The notes beneath the pieces are model-generated. The model did not search any database, was not told where the DNA came from, and saw only the letters and a program-made list of their open reading frames with translations. A stretch of DNA of 5,334 nt from Paracoccaceae bacterium (GTDB lineage Bacteria > Pseudomonadota > Alphaproteobacteria > Rhodobacterales > Rhodobacteraceae): NCBI GenBank assembly GCA_003447515.1, contig DLZA01000233.1:462-5795 (forward strand), given 5' to 3'. How positions within the stretch are numbered: the first letter of the stretch is position 1; every line of letters begins with the position of its first letter. Shown here in pieces: positions 1-5,083 of this stretch. The position numbers and the translations under genes were made by a program.

Positions 1-68
1 GCCTCAATCGTTACAAAAAACAAATAAATATGTCGAAGCCTAATCCTTATGTAAGAAAATTCACCCCA

Positions 69-96
69 TTGAAATTCATCTCTCCCCTGATATATC
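69..96 (+). promoter_or_regulatory. Candidate sigma-70 promoter for the glutaredoxin gene
   Basis: TTGAAA at 69-74 and TATATC at 91-96 are separated by 16 nt, a reasonable housekeeping promoter layout. It would start transcription near 103 and leave a leader of about 43 nt before the ATG at 146. The -10 element lies inside a perfect 10-nt palindrome, TGATATATCA (88-97), which could simply reflect AT-rich sequence or could be a regulator site. Judged by eye only; no upstream gene end could be recognised in 1-68. Confidence 0.4.
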
Positions 97-108
97 AACG
101 AAAAACTT

Positions 109-124
109 AGGCCGACTGTGGCCT
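109..124 (+). other. Short hairpin in the glutaredoxin leader
   Basis: AGGCC (109-113) and GGCCT (120-124) form a perfect 5-bp GC-rich stem around a 6-nt loop. It sits between the predicted transcription start and the ribosome-binding site (AGAAGGA, 132-138). No T-run follows, so it is not a terminator. It may stabilise the mRNA 5' end or have no function. Confidence 0.35.
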
Positions 125-145
125 GCCAAGTAGAAGGATACGACG

Positions 146-508
146 ATGACCGAGGCAAACGTGCAAATTCAAAAAACTATTTCCGAAAATAATGTGGTTC
201 TGTTTATGAAAGGCACGTCTTCAATGCCACAGTGCGGATTTTCATCCCGTGTGGCAGGCGTGCTAAATTACATGGGTGTGCAATTTACCGATGTGAACGT
301 CTTAGCAGACGATGACATACGCCAGGGTATCAAGGATTTCTCTGATTGGCCCACCATTCCACAGCTTTACGTCAAAGGCGAATTTGTCGGCGGTTGCGAC
401 ATCATCACGGAAATGATGCTATCCGGCGAGCTCGACACTATGTTCTCAGAAAACGGCGTCACATTTGACAAAGAAGCCGCCGATAAAATTCGTGAAGCAA
501 ATGGTTAA
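146..508 (+). CDS. grxD: Monothiol glutaredoxin of the Grx4/Grx5 (CGFS) family
   Basis: A 120-residue cytosolic protein with one glutaredoxin fold. The signature CGFS active site is at residues 30-33, preceded by the family's FMKGT stretch (20-24). WPTIPQ (68-73, with the cis-proline) and GGCDI (82-86) form the rest of the glutathione-binding groove. CGFS proteins bind a [2Fe-2S] cluster as a glutathione-ligated dimer and pass it to apoproteins or BolA partners; they are poor disulfide reductases. Length fits the single-domain bacterial class (about 105-120 aa), with a slightly long C-terminal tail. The ATG at 146 has a good ribosome-binding site, AGAAGGA (132-138), 7 nt upstream. In many proteobacteria this gene follows bolA; no bolA end is recognisable in the 145 nt available. 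The gene converges on zapA and has its own terminator. Family assignment is very secure; the symbol grxD follows E. coli usage. Confidence 0.95.
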   Translation: MTEANVQIQKTISENNVVLFMKGTSSMPQCGFSSRVAGVLNYMGVQFTDVNVLADDDIRQGIKDFSDWPTIPQLYVKGEFVGGCDIITEMMLSGELDTMFSENGVTFDKEAADKIREANG

Positions 509-514
509 ATCATC

Positions 515-556
515 AACTTGAGAAGATTCGTTTAAACAGTTTTCTCAAGTTTTTTT
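515..556 (+). terminator. Rho-independent terminator of the glutaredoxin gene, overlapping the zapA 3' end
   Basis: AACTTGAGAA (515-524) and TTCTCAAGTT (542-551) pair perfectly over 10 bp. The stem can extend inward with wobble pairs, leaving a loop of about 9 nt. A run of T continues to 556, giving the U-tract for + strand transcripts. The 3' arm and T-run are also the last codons of zapA, whose stop is at 532-534 inside the loop region. On the minus strand the same hairpin is not followed by a U-tract, so it should terminate mainly the glutaredoxin transcript. Confidence 0.8.
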
Positions 557-972
557 GCAACGTCTTCTACTTGGTCGACCATAACAAGCATGGCTTCAAC
601 AGCGTCTTCACGACTTTTCGAGACTTCTGCAAATGCAACTTGCGAGTCGTTCAACTTCCCCCGGGCCACAGCCAGTTCAGCTTGCACATCTTCAATCTGT
701 CTTTCTAAGTCGATAATTCGCTTGGATACATCTACACTGGGACCACCACCCGTCCCAACTTTCAATTGATCTTCAAGGCTCGCGGTTTTATCGGCCAACA
801 TTAAACCAGCCATCAGCAACATCCGCGTTTCGGGCATACGGCCCAACGCATCATTGAGCGCACTCGCTTCAACATCTAACATAGCCGCTGCAGAATGCAG
901 GAAATGTTCTTCGCCATCCTTGCACGCCACTTCAAATTCACGACCACCGATTGCAATTGTTATATCAGCCAT
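532..972 (-). CDS. zapA: Cell division protein ZapA
   Basis: A 146-residue Z-ring-associated protein. The N-terminal globular domain shows the family pattern: a beta strand ADITIAIGGREFEVAC (2-17), then DGEEHFL (19-25), a helix, and the conserved stretch near PETRMLLMAGLMLADK (47-62). A glycine-rich break (73-77) precedes a long C-terminal coiled coil (about 84-146), as expected for a protein that tetramerises and crosslinks or aligns FtsZ filaments at midcell. A longer reading frame extends to 1008, but the ATG at 972 is preferred: it places the conserved ADITI strand at the N-terminus and has a strong ribosome-binding site, GGAGGG, 8 nt upstream. The length is somewhat above the roughly 110 aa of E. 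coli ZapA, the extra residues being in the coiled coil. The start overlaps the stop of the upstream coiled-coil gene by 8 nt, indicating translational coupling. Confidence 0.9.
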   Translation of the reverse strand: MADITIAIGGREFEVACKDGEEHFLHSAAAMLDVEASALNDALGRMPETRMLLMAGLMLADKTASLEDQLKVGTGGGPSVDVSKRIIDLERQIEDVQAELAVARGKLNDSQVAFAEVSKSREDAVEAMLVMVDQVEDVAKKLEKTV

Positions 973-1546
973 CCACCGCGCCCTCCACCAGTGGAGTGAG
1001 ACGGGCAAGAATGGCGTTAACCGTTTCTAAATCCGCATTCCTCTGGACTTTGATTTGTTTCAGTTCTACTTCCAGCGACTTGTTAATTAAATCAGGCTGG
1101 CCCAAGTTCTGTTCATTCGCTGCACGCAGTTCAGTGTTCAACTGCTCAAGGTCATTGACGTGCTGTTGCACCTTATCGAGGCTTTCTTCACTGGTGCACC
1201 GCGCCTTATCTAAAGTCTCGATCTGTTGAACCATAGTTGCGCGCTGAGACTTCAAAATTGTATCTTTTTCGGCCAACTCTTTTTTCAGAGTGTTAATCGT
1301 GTCCTGTTCTTTCTTTAAACAGGCATTCATCTTTTCCAAATCCAATTTGGTCACTTCAGCATCCGAATTATCGTATCGCTCGTCACCTTCAGCGGCTGTC
1401 AGAAGTTGTTGCTCTGCGGGTGCATCAGAAATTGATTTGTTTGTTTCCGCGAGATTACCGCTACTGGTTTCTGCTTGTTGAACGATGGCCAACGCAGCGT
1501 TAAACCGAGCTTGAATATTTGATAATTCTGTCATTTTGTCACCCAT
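965..1546 (-). CDS. zauP: Coiled-coil protein upstream of ZapA, ZauP-like
   Basis: A 193-residue, highly charged protein rich in Glu, Lys, Gln, Leu and Ala, with no membrane segment or signal peptide. From about residue 65 to 165 it reads as near-continuous heptad-like helix, consistent with a coiled coil. No enzymatic motif is seen. The function is inferred from context: in Caulobacter and relatives a small coiled-coil protein, ZauP, is encoded directly upstream of zapA and binds ZapA to focus the Z-ring. Here the stop codon overlaps the zapA start in ATGGCTGA (965-972), the tightest coupling in the window. Caulobacter-type homologues are often shorter (DUF4164-like), so this copy may be extended at its N-terminus. 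Two starts are possible: the ATG at 1546, or the ATG four codons later (first base 1534), which has GGTGA 4 nt upstream. Sequence similarity alone would not prove the name, since coiled coils look alike. Confidence 0.7.
   Translation of the reverse strand: MGDKMTELSNIQARFNAALAIVQQAETSSGNLAETNKSISDAPAEQQLLTAAEGDERYDNSDAEVTKLDLEKMNACLKKEQDTINTLKKELAEKDTILKSQRATMVQQIETLDKARCTSEESLDKVQQHVNDLEQLNTELRAANEQNLGQPDLINKSLEVELKQIKVQRNADLETVNAILARLTPLVEGAVDG
981..986 (-). promoter_or_regulatory. Ribosome-binding site that fixes the zapA start
   Basis: Read on the minus strand this is GGAGGG, 8 nt ahead of the ATG at 972. It lies inside the last codons of the upstream coiled-coil gene. It supports the internal ATG over the upstream start at 1008, which would put this motif within the coding region. 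Confidence 0.75.
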
Positions 1547-1599
1547 TAGCGATCCACACTTACAACACCATTAAACCTTCGAATCAAATTCTCCTGTCC

Positions 1600-1629
1600 A
1601 TTATGACCATTTTTTTATTTGTAAAACAA
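1600..1629 (-). promoter_or_regulatory. Candidate promoter for the zauP-zapA operon
   Basis: On the minus strand TTGTTT (1629-1624) and CATAAT (1605-1600) are separated by 18 nt. CATAAT is a good -10 match and TTGTTT a weak -35. Transcription would start near 1593, giving a leader of about 45-50 nt. An A/T run between the boxes makes the spacer flexible. Confidence 0.4.
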
Positions 1630-1670
1630 TTCGCTGAAAAAGAAAGATGATGTAAAAGGCTTTCATTTAC

Positions 1671-1698
1671 TTGACCCCCATATCTGAGTCGCTATCAC
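1671..1698 (+). promoter_or_regulatory. Candidate promoter for transketolase
   Basis: TTGACC (1671-1676) is a strong -35 match; TATCAC (1693-1698), 16 nt on, is a fair -10. Transcription would begin near 1705. That start would lie downstream of the in-frame GTG at 1699, excluding it as a translation start and supporting the GTG at 1756. Confidence 0.5.
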
Positions 1699-1705
1699 GT
1701 GAAGA

Positions 1706-1720
1706 GTATACACTGTGTAC
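1706..1720. promoter_or_regulatory. Imperfect palindrome at the predicted transketolase transcription start
   Basis: GTATACA-C-TGTGTAC reads as a 15-nt inverted repeat with seven-base arms and one mismatched pair. It sits immediately downstream of the candidate -10 box, where a repressor could block RNA polymerase. With a one-base centre it cannot fold as an RNA hairpin, so a DNA operator is the more natural reading. No regulator can be named. Confidence 0.35.
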
Positions 1721-1740
1721 AACTCTTTGCGCACAACCCG

Positions 1741-1758
1741 AAGAAAGGGCTTTTCGTG
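1741..1758 (+). promoter_or_regulatory. Ribosome-binding site and GTG start of transketolase
   Basis: AAGAAAGGG (1741-1749) ends 6 nt before the GTG at 1756-1758. This is the best-placed start for a transketolase of normal length. The 19 extra residues encoded from 1699 do not resemble a transketolase N-terminus. Confidence 0.6.
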
Positions 1759-3774
1759 GACATTTCAAACCTGAAAATAAAACATCCTGAACACTGGAAA
1801 AACGCAGCTGCACTGCGGATTTTGGCGGCAGATGCCGTTCACACCGCCAAATCAGGTCACCAAGGTATGCCCATTGGCATGGCGGACGTAGCTACCGTTC
1901 TTTTTGAAAAGCACCTAAAGTTTGACGCGAAAAATCCAAATTGGCCAGATCGGGATCGTTTCGTTCTTTCCGCGGGTCACGGCTCGATGTTAATCTACGG
2001 CTTATTGCACCTGACAGGTTACGAAGACATGACGATGAACGAAATTCGTAACTTTCGTCAATGGGGTGCAAAAACGGCGGGCCACCCCGAATATGGCCAT
2101 GCCAGCGGGATTGAAACTACGACTGGCCCGCTCGGCCAAGGAATTGCAAATGCAGTCGGCATGGCAATGGCAGAGCAATCTATGATGGCGCGTTACTCGG
2201 AAAAGGTAGTAGATCATTACACCTACGTCATCGCTGGCGACGGCTGCCTGATGGAAGGTGTCAGCCATGAAGCCATTGGTCTTGCTGGAAAACAAAAACT
2301 TGGTAAATTAGTAGTCCTTTGGGATAATAATAACATTTCAATCGATGGTGAGATTGGCATTTCAGACGTTACCAACCAAAAAACACGCTTTGAGGCTGCC
2401 GGTTGGTCGGTATTTGAATGTGACGGCCACGACCCTGTTGCCATTGACGCAGCAATCTCCGCAGCAAAAAGAACGAGCACACCTTCAATGGTTGCCTGCA
2501 GAACCATTATTGCGGTGGGCGTGGATGGTGTGGCCAACACTAACCAAGGCCACGGTTACGCGATTAAAGAAGAACAATTGGCCCAAATGCGTGCCTATTT
2601 GGACTGGCCATACCCTACTTTTGAAATTCCAGTTGATGTAAAATCTGCATGGGAGGCTATCGGAGCACGGGGTGCTGGAGAACGTAAAGCTTGGGAACTA
2701 CGCCTGGCCAGTTTGTCTGAGACTCGCCAAACCGATTTCAAACGTGTTATTGCTGGAGACCCACACAAACGTCTGTCCGCTGTGATCAAACGACTTAAAC
2801 GCGAGGTGTCGGAAACACTCCCCAAAAAGGCCACACGTGCATCAAGCCAAATGGCTCTTGAGGTGATCAACCCTATCATGAATGAAACCATAGGCGGATC
2901 GGCGGACTTAACTGGATCAAACAACACACTTACTGAGGGCCTGGGGTGGTTCGATGACAAAAACCGTAAAGGACGTCACGTAGCTTATGGCATCCGTGAG
3001 CACGGTATGGCAGCGGCAATGAACGGAATGGCACTACACGGTGGTGTGCGTCCATACGGTGGTACATTCATGTGTTTTACCGACTACGCCCGTCCATCCA
3101 TGCGCCTCGCAGCCCTGATGAAGATACCTACAGTCTTCGTGATGACCCACGATTCCATTGGGCTCGGCGAAGATGGCCCGACACACCAACCCGTGGAACA
3201 CTTGGCAATCTCGCGCGCGACACCAAACACCTACGTATTCCGCCCTGCTGACACCGTTGAAACAGCTGAAGCTTGGGAAATCGCCATTTCTTCAAAAAAG
3301 ACGCCATCCGTGTTATCACTCACACGTCAATCCCTGCCAACGGTACGCACAAGGCACACAAACAAAAATCTAACCGCCCAAGGAGCCTATGTGTTAGCCG
3401 AGAGCGATGGCAAACGCCGAGCAATCATAATAGCAACAGGGTCTGAAGTGGAAATCGCAATAAAAGCCCGCGAAAGACTGCAAGCAATCGGTATTGGCAC
3501 ACGCGTTGTCTCAATGCCATGCTGGGAGCTGTTTGAAGCCCAAGAAGAAAGCTACCGAAGAAAAATTCTGCCTGCGGGCCCTGTTCGGCTCGGTGTTGAG
3601 GCAGCTGTCCGCATGGGTTGGGATAAATGGCTGTGCGGTGAACGCGGCAAAGCCAACAAGGCAGACTTCATCGGCATGGACAGCTTCGGCGCCTCCGCCC
3701 CTTCCGACGAGCTCTACAAAAATTTTGGCATCACAGTAGAGGCAGTTGTAGAGCGCGTGAGGAACCTTCTTTAA
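1756..3774 (+). CDS. tkt: Transketolase
   Basis: A thiamine diphosphate enzyme of 672 aa that moves two-carbon ketol units between sugar phosphates in the non-oxidative pentose phosphate pathway (and in the Calvin cycle where present). All three domains are present. The cofactor diphosphate domain carries [10 protein letters not shown] (32-41), AGHGSMLIY (73-81) and GDG (161-163), with Asp162, Asn192 and Ile194 at the positions of the metal ligands. The pyrimidine domain has GIREHGM with the catalytic Glu at 415, then GEDGPTHQP with Asp473 and His477. The sugar-phosphate-binding positions are kept: His266, Arg361, Ser388 and Arg524. A C-terminal domain follows from about 550. The segment at 255-262 (GVDGVANT) replaces the usual GSPNKAGT-like loop before His266, a mild oddity. 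The GTG at 1756 is chosen over that at 1699 from ribosome-binding site, length and promoter position. The stop codon falls inside the first of two spacer repeats. Identity is very secure; start site moderately so. Confidence 0.96.
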   Translation: MDISNLKIKHPEHWKNAAALRILAADAVHTAKSGHQGMPIGMADVATVLFEKHLKFDAKNPNWPDRDRFVLSAGHGSMLIYGLLHLTGYEDMTMNEIRNFRQWGAKTAGHPEYGHASGIETTTGPLGQGIANAVGMAMAEQSMMARYSEKVVDHYTYVIAGDGCLMEGVSHEAIGLAGKQKLGKLVVLWDNNNISIDGEIGISDVTNQKTRFEAAGWSVFECDGHDPVAIDAAISAAKRTSTPSMVACRTIIAVGVDGVANTNQGHGYAIKEEQLAQMRAYLDWPYPTFEIPVDVKSAWEAIGARGAGERKAWELRLASLSETRQTDFKRVIAGDPHKRLSAVIKRLKREVSETLPKKATRASSQMALEVINPIMNETIGGSADLTGSNNTLTEGLGWFDDKNRKGRHVAYGIREHGMAAAMNGMALHGGVRPYGGTFMCFTDYARPSMRLAALMKIPTVFVMTHDSIGLGEDGPTHQPVEHLAISRATPNTYVFRPADTVETAEAWEIAISSKKTPSVLSLTRQSLPTVRTRHTNKNLTAQGAYVLAESDGKRRAIIIATGSEVEIAIKARERLQAIGIGTRVVSMPCWELFEAQEESYRRKILPAGPVRLGVEAAVRMGWDKWLCGERGKANKADFIGMDSFGASAPSDELYKNFGITVEAVVERVRNLL

Positions 3775-3802
3775 CGTTAACATAAAGCTTTAACGTTAAC
3801 AT
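3769..3802. repeat. Two tandem 15-nt repeats, each with a TTAACGTTAA palindrome
   Basis: CTTTAACGTTAACAT occurs exactly at 3769-3783 and again at 3788-3802, a period of 19 nt separated by AAAG. Each copy contains the perfect 10-nt palindrome TTAACGTTAA (3771-3780 and 3790-3799). The first copy overlaps the transketolase stop codon. A palindrome with a central CG is typical of LacI-family operators, and two sites on nearly the same face of the helix suggests cooperative binding. LacI-type regulators of central carbon metabolism (CceR in Rhodobacter, PckR in Sinorhizobium) are known in alphaproteobacteria; assignment to such a protein is inference. Confidence 0.6.
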
Positions 3803-3831
3803 TGTTGGGTTCCGTGGCGCCCAACGGTTTT
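3801..3831 (+). terminator. Weak intrinsic terminator or attenuator after transketolase
   Basis: GTTGGG (3804-3809) pairs with CCCAAC (3820-3825). The stem extends outward by two G-U pairs and one A-T pair, and a short TTTT (3828-3831) follows. The stem is adequate but the T-run is only four bases, so read-through into gap is likely. A competing smaller fold (CCGT with ACGG) uses part of the loop. Confidence 0.5.
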
Positions 3832-3848
3832 AATTAGCGCATTATAGG

Positions 3849-3875
3849 TTTACGCGTTTTCTAATAGTTAACGCG
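3849..3875. repeat. Second pair of TTWACGCG motifs upstream of gap
   Basis: TTTACGCG (3849-3856) and TTAACGCG (3868-3875) are offset by 19 nt, the same period as the TTAACGTTAA pair upstream. The left half of each matches the TTAACG half site. They lie 32-58 nt before the gap start, where a regulator of gap could act. No convincing sigma-70 promoter was found between 3832 and 3895, so it is unclear whether gap has its own start or is read through from tkt. Confidence 0.4.
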
Positions 3876-3894
3876 CAATTCCTCATATCGTATT

Positions 3895-3901
3895 TAAGGG
3901 A
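3895..3901 (+). promoter_or_regulatory. Ribosome-binding site of gap
   Basis: TAAGGGA ends 5 nt before the ATG at 3907, which is also where the conserved Rossmann-fold N-terminus begins. This settles the gap start. Confidence 0.7.
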
Positions 3902-3906
3902 AAATA

Positions 3907-4908
3907 ATGGCACTCAAAGTTGGTATTAACGGATTTGGCCGCATTGGTCGGGCCACCCTATCACATATCATCGAAAGCGGCCGCGACGATATTCAGGTAA
4001 TAGCAATGAATGCCACAGGCCCCTTGGAAACAACCGCACATCTGCTGAAATATGACAGCGTGCACGGCCGCTTTCCCAGTGAAATAAAAATCAGCGAAAA
4101 AACTATGGATGTGGGGCAAGGGCCAATCCGTATGTTTTCAACATACGACCCTACTGAATTAGATTGGGATGGCGTCGACGTAGTTTTGGAGTGCTCAGGC
4201 AAATTCAACTCCAAAGAACACGCAGCCGTCCACTTAGAGCGTGGCGCAAAGCGTGTTCTCATATCAGCACCTGCATCTAACGTCGATGCAACAATTGTTT
4301 ACGGGGTGAATCACAGCAAATTGACCTCGGATGACCTTGTTGTTTCAAACGCCTCATGCACAACAAACTGCTTGGCTCCAATTGCTAAAATTCTAAATGA
4401 CGCCATTGGTATAGATAAAGGCTTCATGACTACGATCCACGCGTACACAGGCGATCAGCCAATGCTCGATCGTCGCCATAAAGATTTGTATCGTGCCCGA
4501 GCAGCAGCTATGTCCATGATTCCCACCACAACTGGGGCAGCCAAAGCAGTTGGCTTGGTATTACCAGAGCTCAAAGGCCGCCTAGATGGCTCCGCCATAC
4601 GAGTGCCGACACCAAATGTCTCCGCAATTGACCTAAATTTTATTCCCACACGCACCACATCCGTTGAAGAAATTAATGAAGCAGTACGTGCGGCATCCGT
4701 CGGAACACTTAAAGGAATCGTCGAATACGTAGACGAACCAACGGTATCCATCGACTACACACACAACACGCACTCCTCCAACTTTGCATCCCTTCAAACA
4801 ACCGTAATGGGAGGAAATCTTGTGCGAATACTTTCTTGGTACGATAACGAGTGGGGTTTCTCTTGCCGTATGGCTGACACAGCGGTAGCAATGGGGAAGC
4901 TTATCTAA
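3907..4908 (+). CDS. gap: Type I glyceraldehyde-3-phosphate dehydrogenase, possibly NADP-tolerant
   Basis: A 333-residue cytosolic enzyme of normal length that interconverts glyceraldehyde 3-phosphate and 1,3-bisphosphoglycerate. The N-terminal Rossmann motif is INGFGRIGR (7-15). The catalytic segment SNASCTTNCLAP (147-158) has Cys151, with His178 in TTIHAYTGDQ. PTTTGAAKAV (206-215), GSAIRVPTPN (228-237) and WYDNEWGFS (311-319) complete the family signature. The odd part is cofactor selection. Strictly NAD-dependent enzymes have Asp at the end of beta-2 (INDL); here it is NAT, with Ala36. The usual Leu-Pro pair (187-188 in Bacillus numbering) is Arg189-Arg190. Loss of that Asp is also seen in Bacillus subtilis GapB (INAS), which prefers NADP and works in gluconeogenesis. 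An anabolic or dual-cofactor role is therefore an inference. It lies between tkt and pgk, with its substrate made by the former and its product used by the latter. Confidence 0.97.
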   Translation: MALKVGINGFGRIGRATLSHIIESGRDDIQVIAMNATGPLETTAHLLKYDSVHGRFPSEIKISEKTMDVGQGPIRMFSTYDPTELDWDGVDVVLECSGKFNSKEHAAVHLERGAKRVLISAPASNVDATIVYGVNHSKLTSDDLVVSNASCTTNCLAPIAKILNDAIGIDKGFMTTIHAYTGDQPMLDRRHKDLYRARAAAMSMIPTTTGAAKAVGLVLPELKGRLDGSAIRVPTPNVSAIDLNFIPTRTTSVEEINEAVRAASVGTLKGIVEYVDEPTVSIDYTHNTHSSNFASLQTTVMGGNLVRILSWYDNEWGFSCRMADTAVAMGKLI

Positions 4909-4922
4909 CGGTTGATATTGCA

Positions 4923-4989
4923 TGACGCAAACATGAGCGGCAGCTTTGGGAAACAAGTCTTTCGCTTTGATCTTTGACGCAACAAGATC
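4923..4989. repeat. Repeats and hairpin in the gap-pgk spacer
   Basis: TGACGCAA occurs at 4923-4930 and again at 4975-4982. The second copy forms most of the loop of an inverted repeat, GATCTT (4969-4974) with AAGATC (4984-4989), which gains a pair if one T is bulged. No T-run follows, so it is not a clear terminator of gap. It may be an mRNA stability or processing element, or chance. Confidence 0.3.
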
Positions 4990-5008
4990 TTAGTCAGCTA
5001 TTGGCGCT

Positions 5009-5020
5009 AGATACGTATCT
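5009..5020. promoter_or_regulatory. Perfect 12-nt palindrome upstream of pgk
   Basis: AGATACGTATCT is fully self-complementary and lies 63 nt before the pgk start. It is unlike the TTAACGTTAA sites although it too has a central CG. Its right half also pairs with ACAAGAT (4982-4988) through ATCTTGT (5017-5023), giving an alternative longer-range hairpin. It is a candidate operator or RNA structure; no binding protein can be named. Confidence 0.35.
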
Positions 5021-5056
5021 TGTAGAGTTTGAAAGTACTCCACCTCTTCAATTGGC

Positions 5057-5070
5057 TCGCCTTTTGGCGA
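5057..5070 (+). other. Hairpin just ahead of the pgk ribosome-binding site
   Basis: TCGCC (5057-5061) and GGCGA (5066-5070) form a perfect 5-bp stem with a TTTT loop. The ribosome-binding site AAGGA begins two bases later (5072-5076), with 7 nt to the ATG. Being so close, the stem could affect ribosome access or protect a processed 5' end. It lacks a following T-run, so it is not a terminator. Confidence 0.45.
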
Positions 5071-5083
5071 TAAGGAATATAGT

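Noticed and set aside
1..43. Possible 3' end of an upstream gene such as bolA
   Set aside because: The short frames that end here (stops at 25-27 and 41-43) encode nothing recognisable as a BolA C-terminus; too little sequence to judge.
30..110. A 26-codon open frame from ATG at 30 in the region before the glutaredoxin gene
   Set aside because: No ribosome-binding site precedes it, the peptide resembles nothing known, and the candidate glutaredoxin promoter lies inside it.
509..531. 6S RNA gene next to zapA, as seen in many proteobacteria
   Set aside because: Only 23 nt separate the zapA and glutaredoxin stops, so there is no room for it here.
973..1008. Twelve-residue N-terminal extension of ZapA from the upstream ATG at 1008
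   Set aside because: The extension is not ZapA-like and would place the strong GGAGGG motif inside the gene; the ATG at 972 fits the family and the ribosome-binding site.
1699..1755. Nineteen-residue N-terminal extension of transketolase from GTG at 1699
   Set aside because: This GTG overlaps or precedes the predicted transcription start, lacks a ribosome-binding site, and the encoded residues do not match the family.
2002..2960. Antisense open frames of about 97-121 codons within transketolase
   Set aside because: They are shadows of a strongly conserved gene, with no ribosome-binding sites or recognisable protein features.
3769..3802. CtrA binding site (TTAA-N7-TTAA) in the TTAACGTTAA repeats
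   Set aside because: The TTAA elements are spaced 2 nt apart within each palindrome and do not give the 7-nt spacing needed between repeats.
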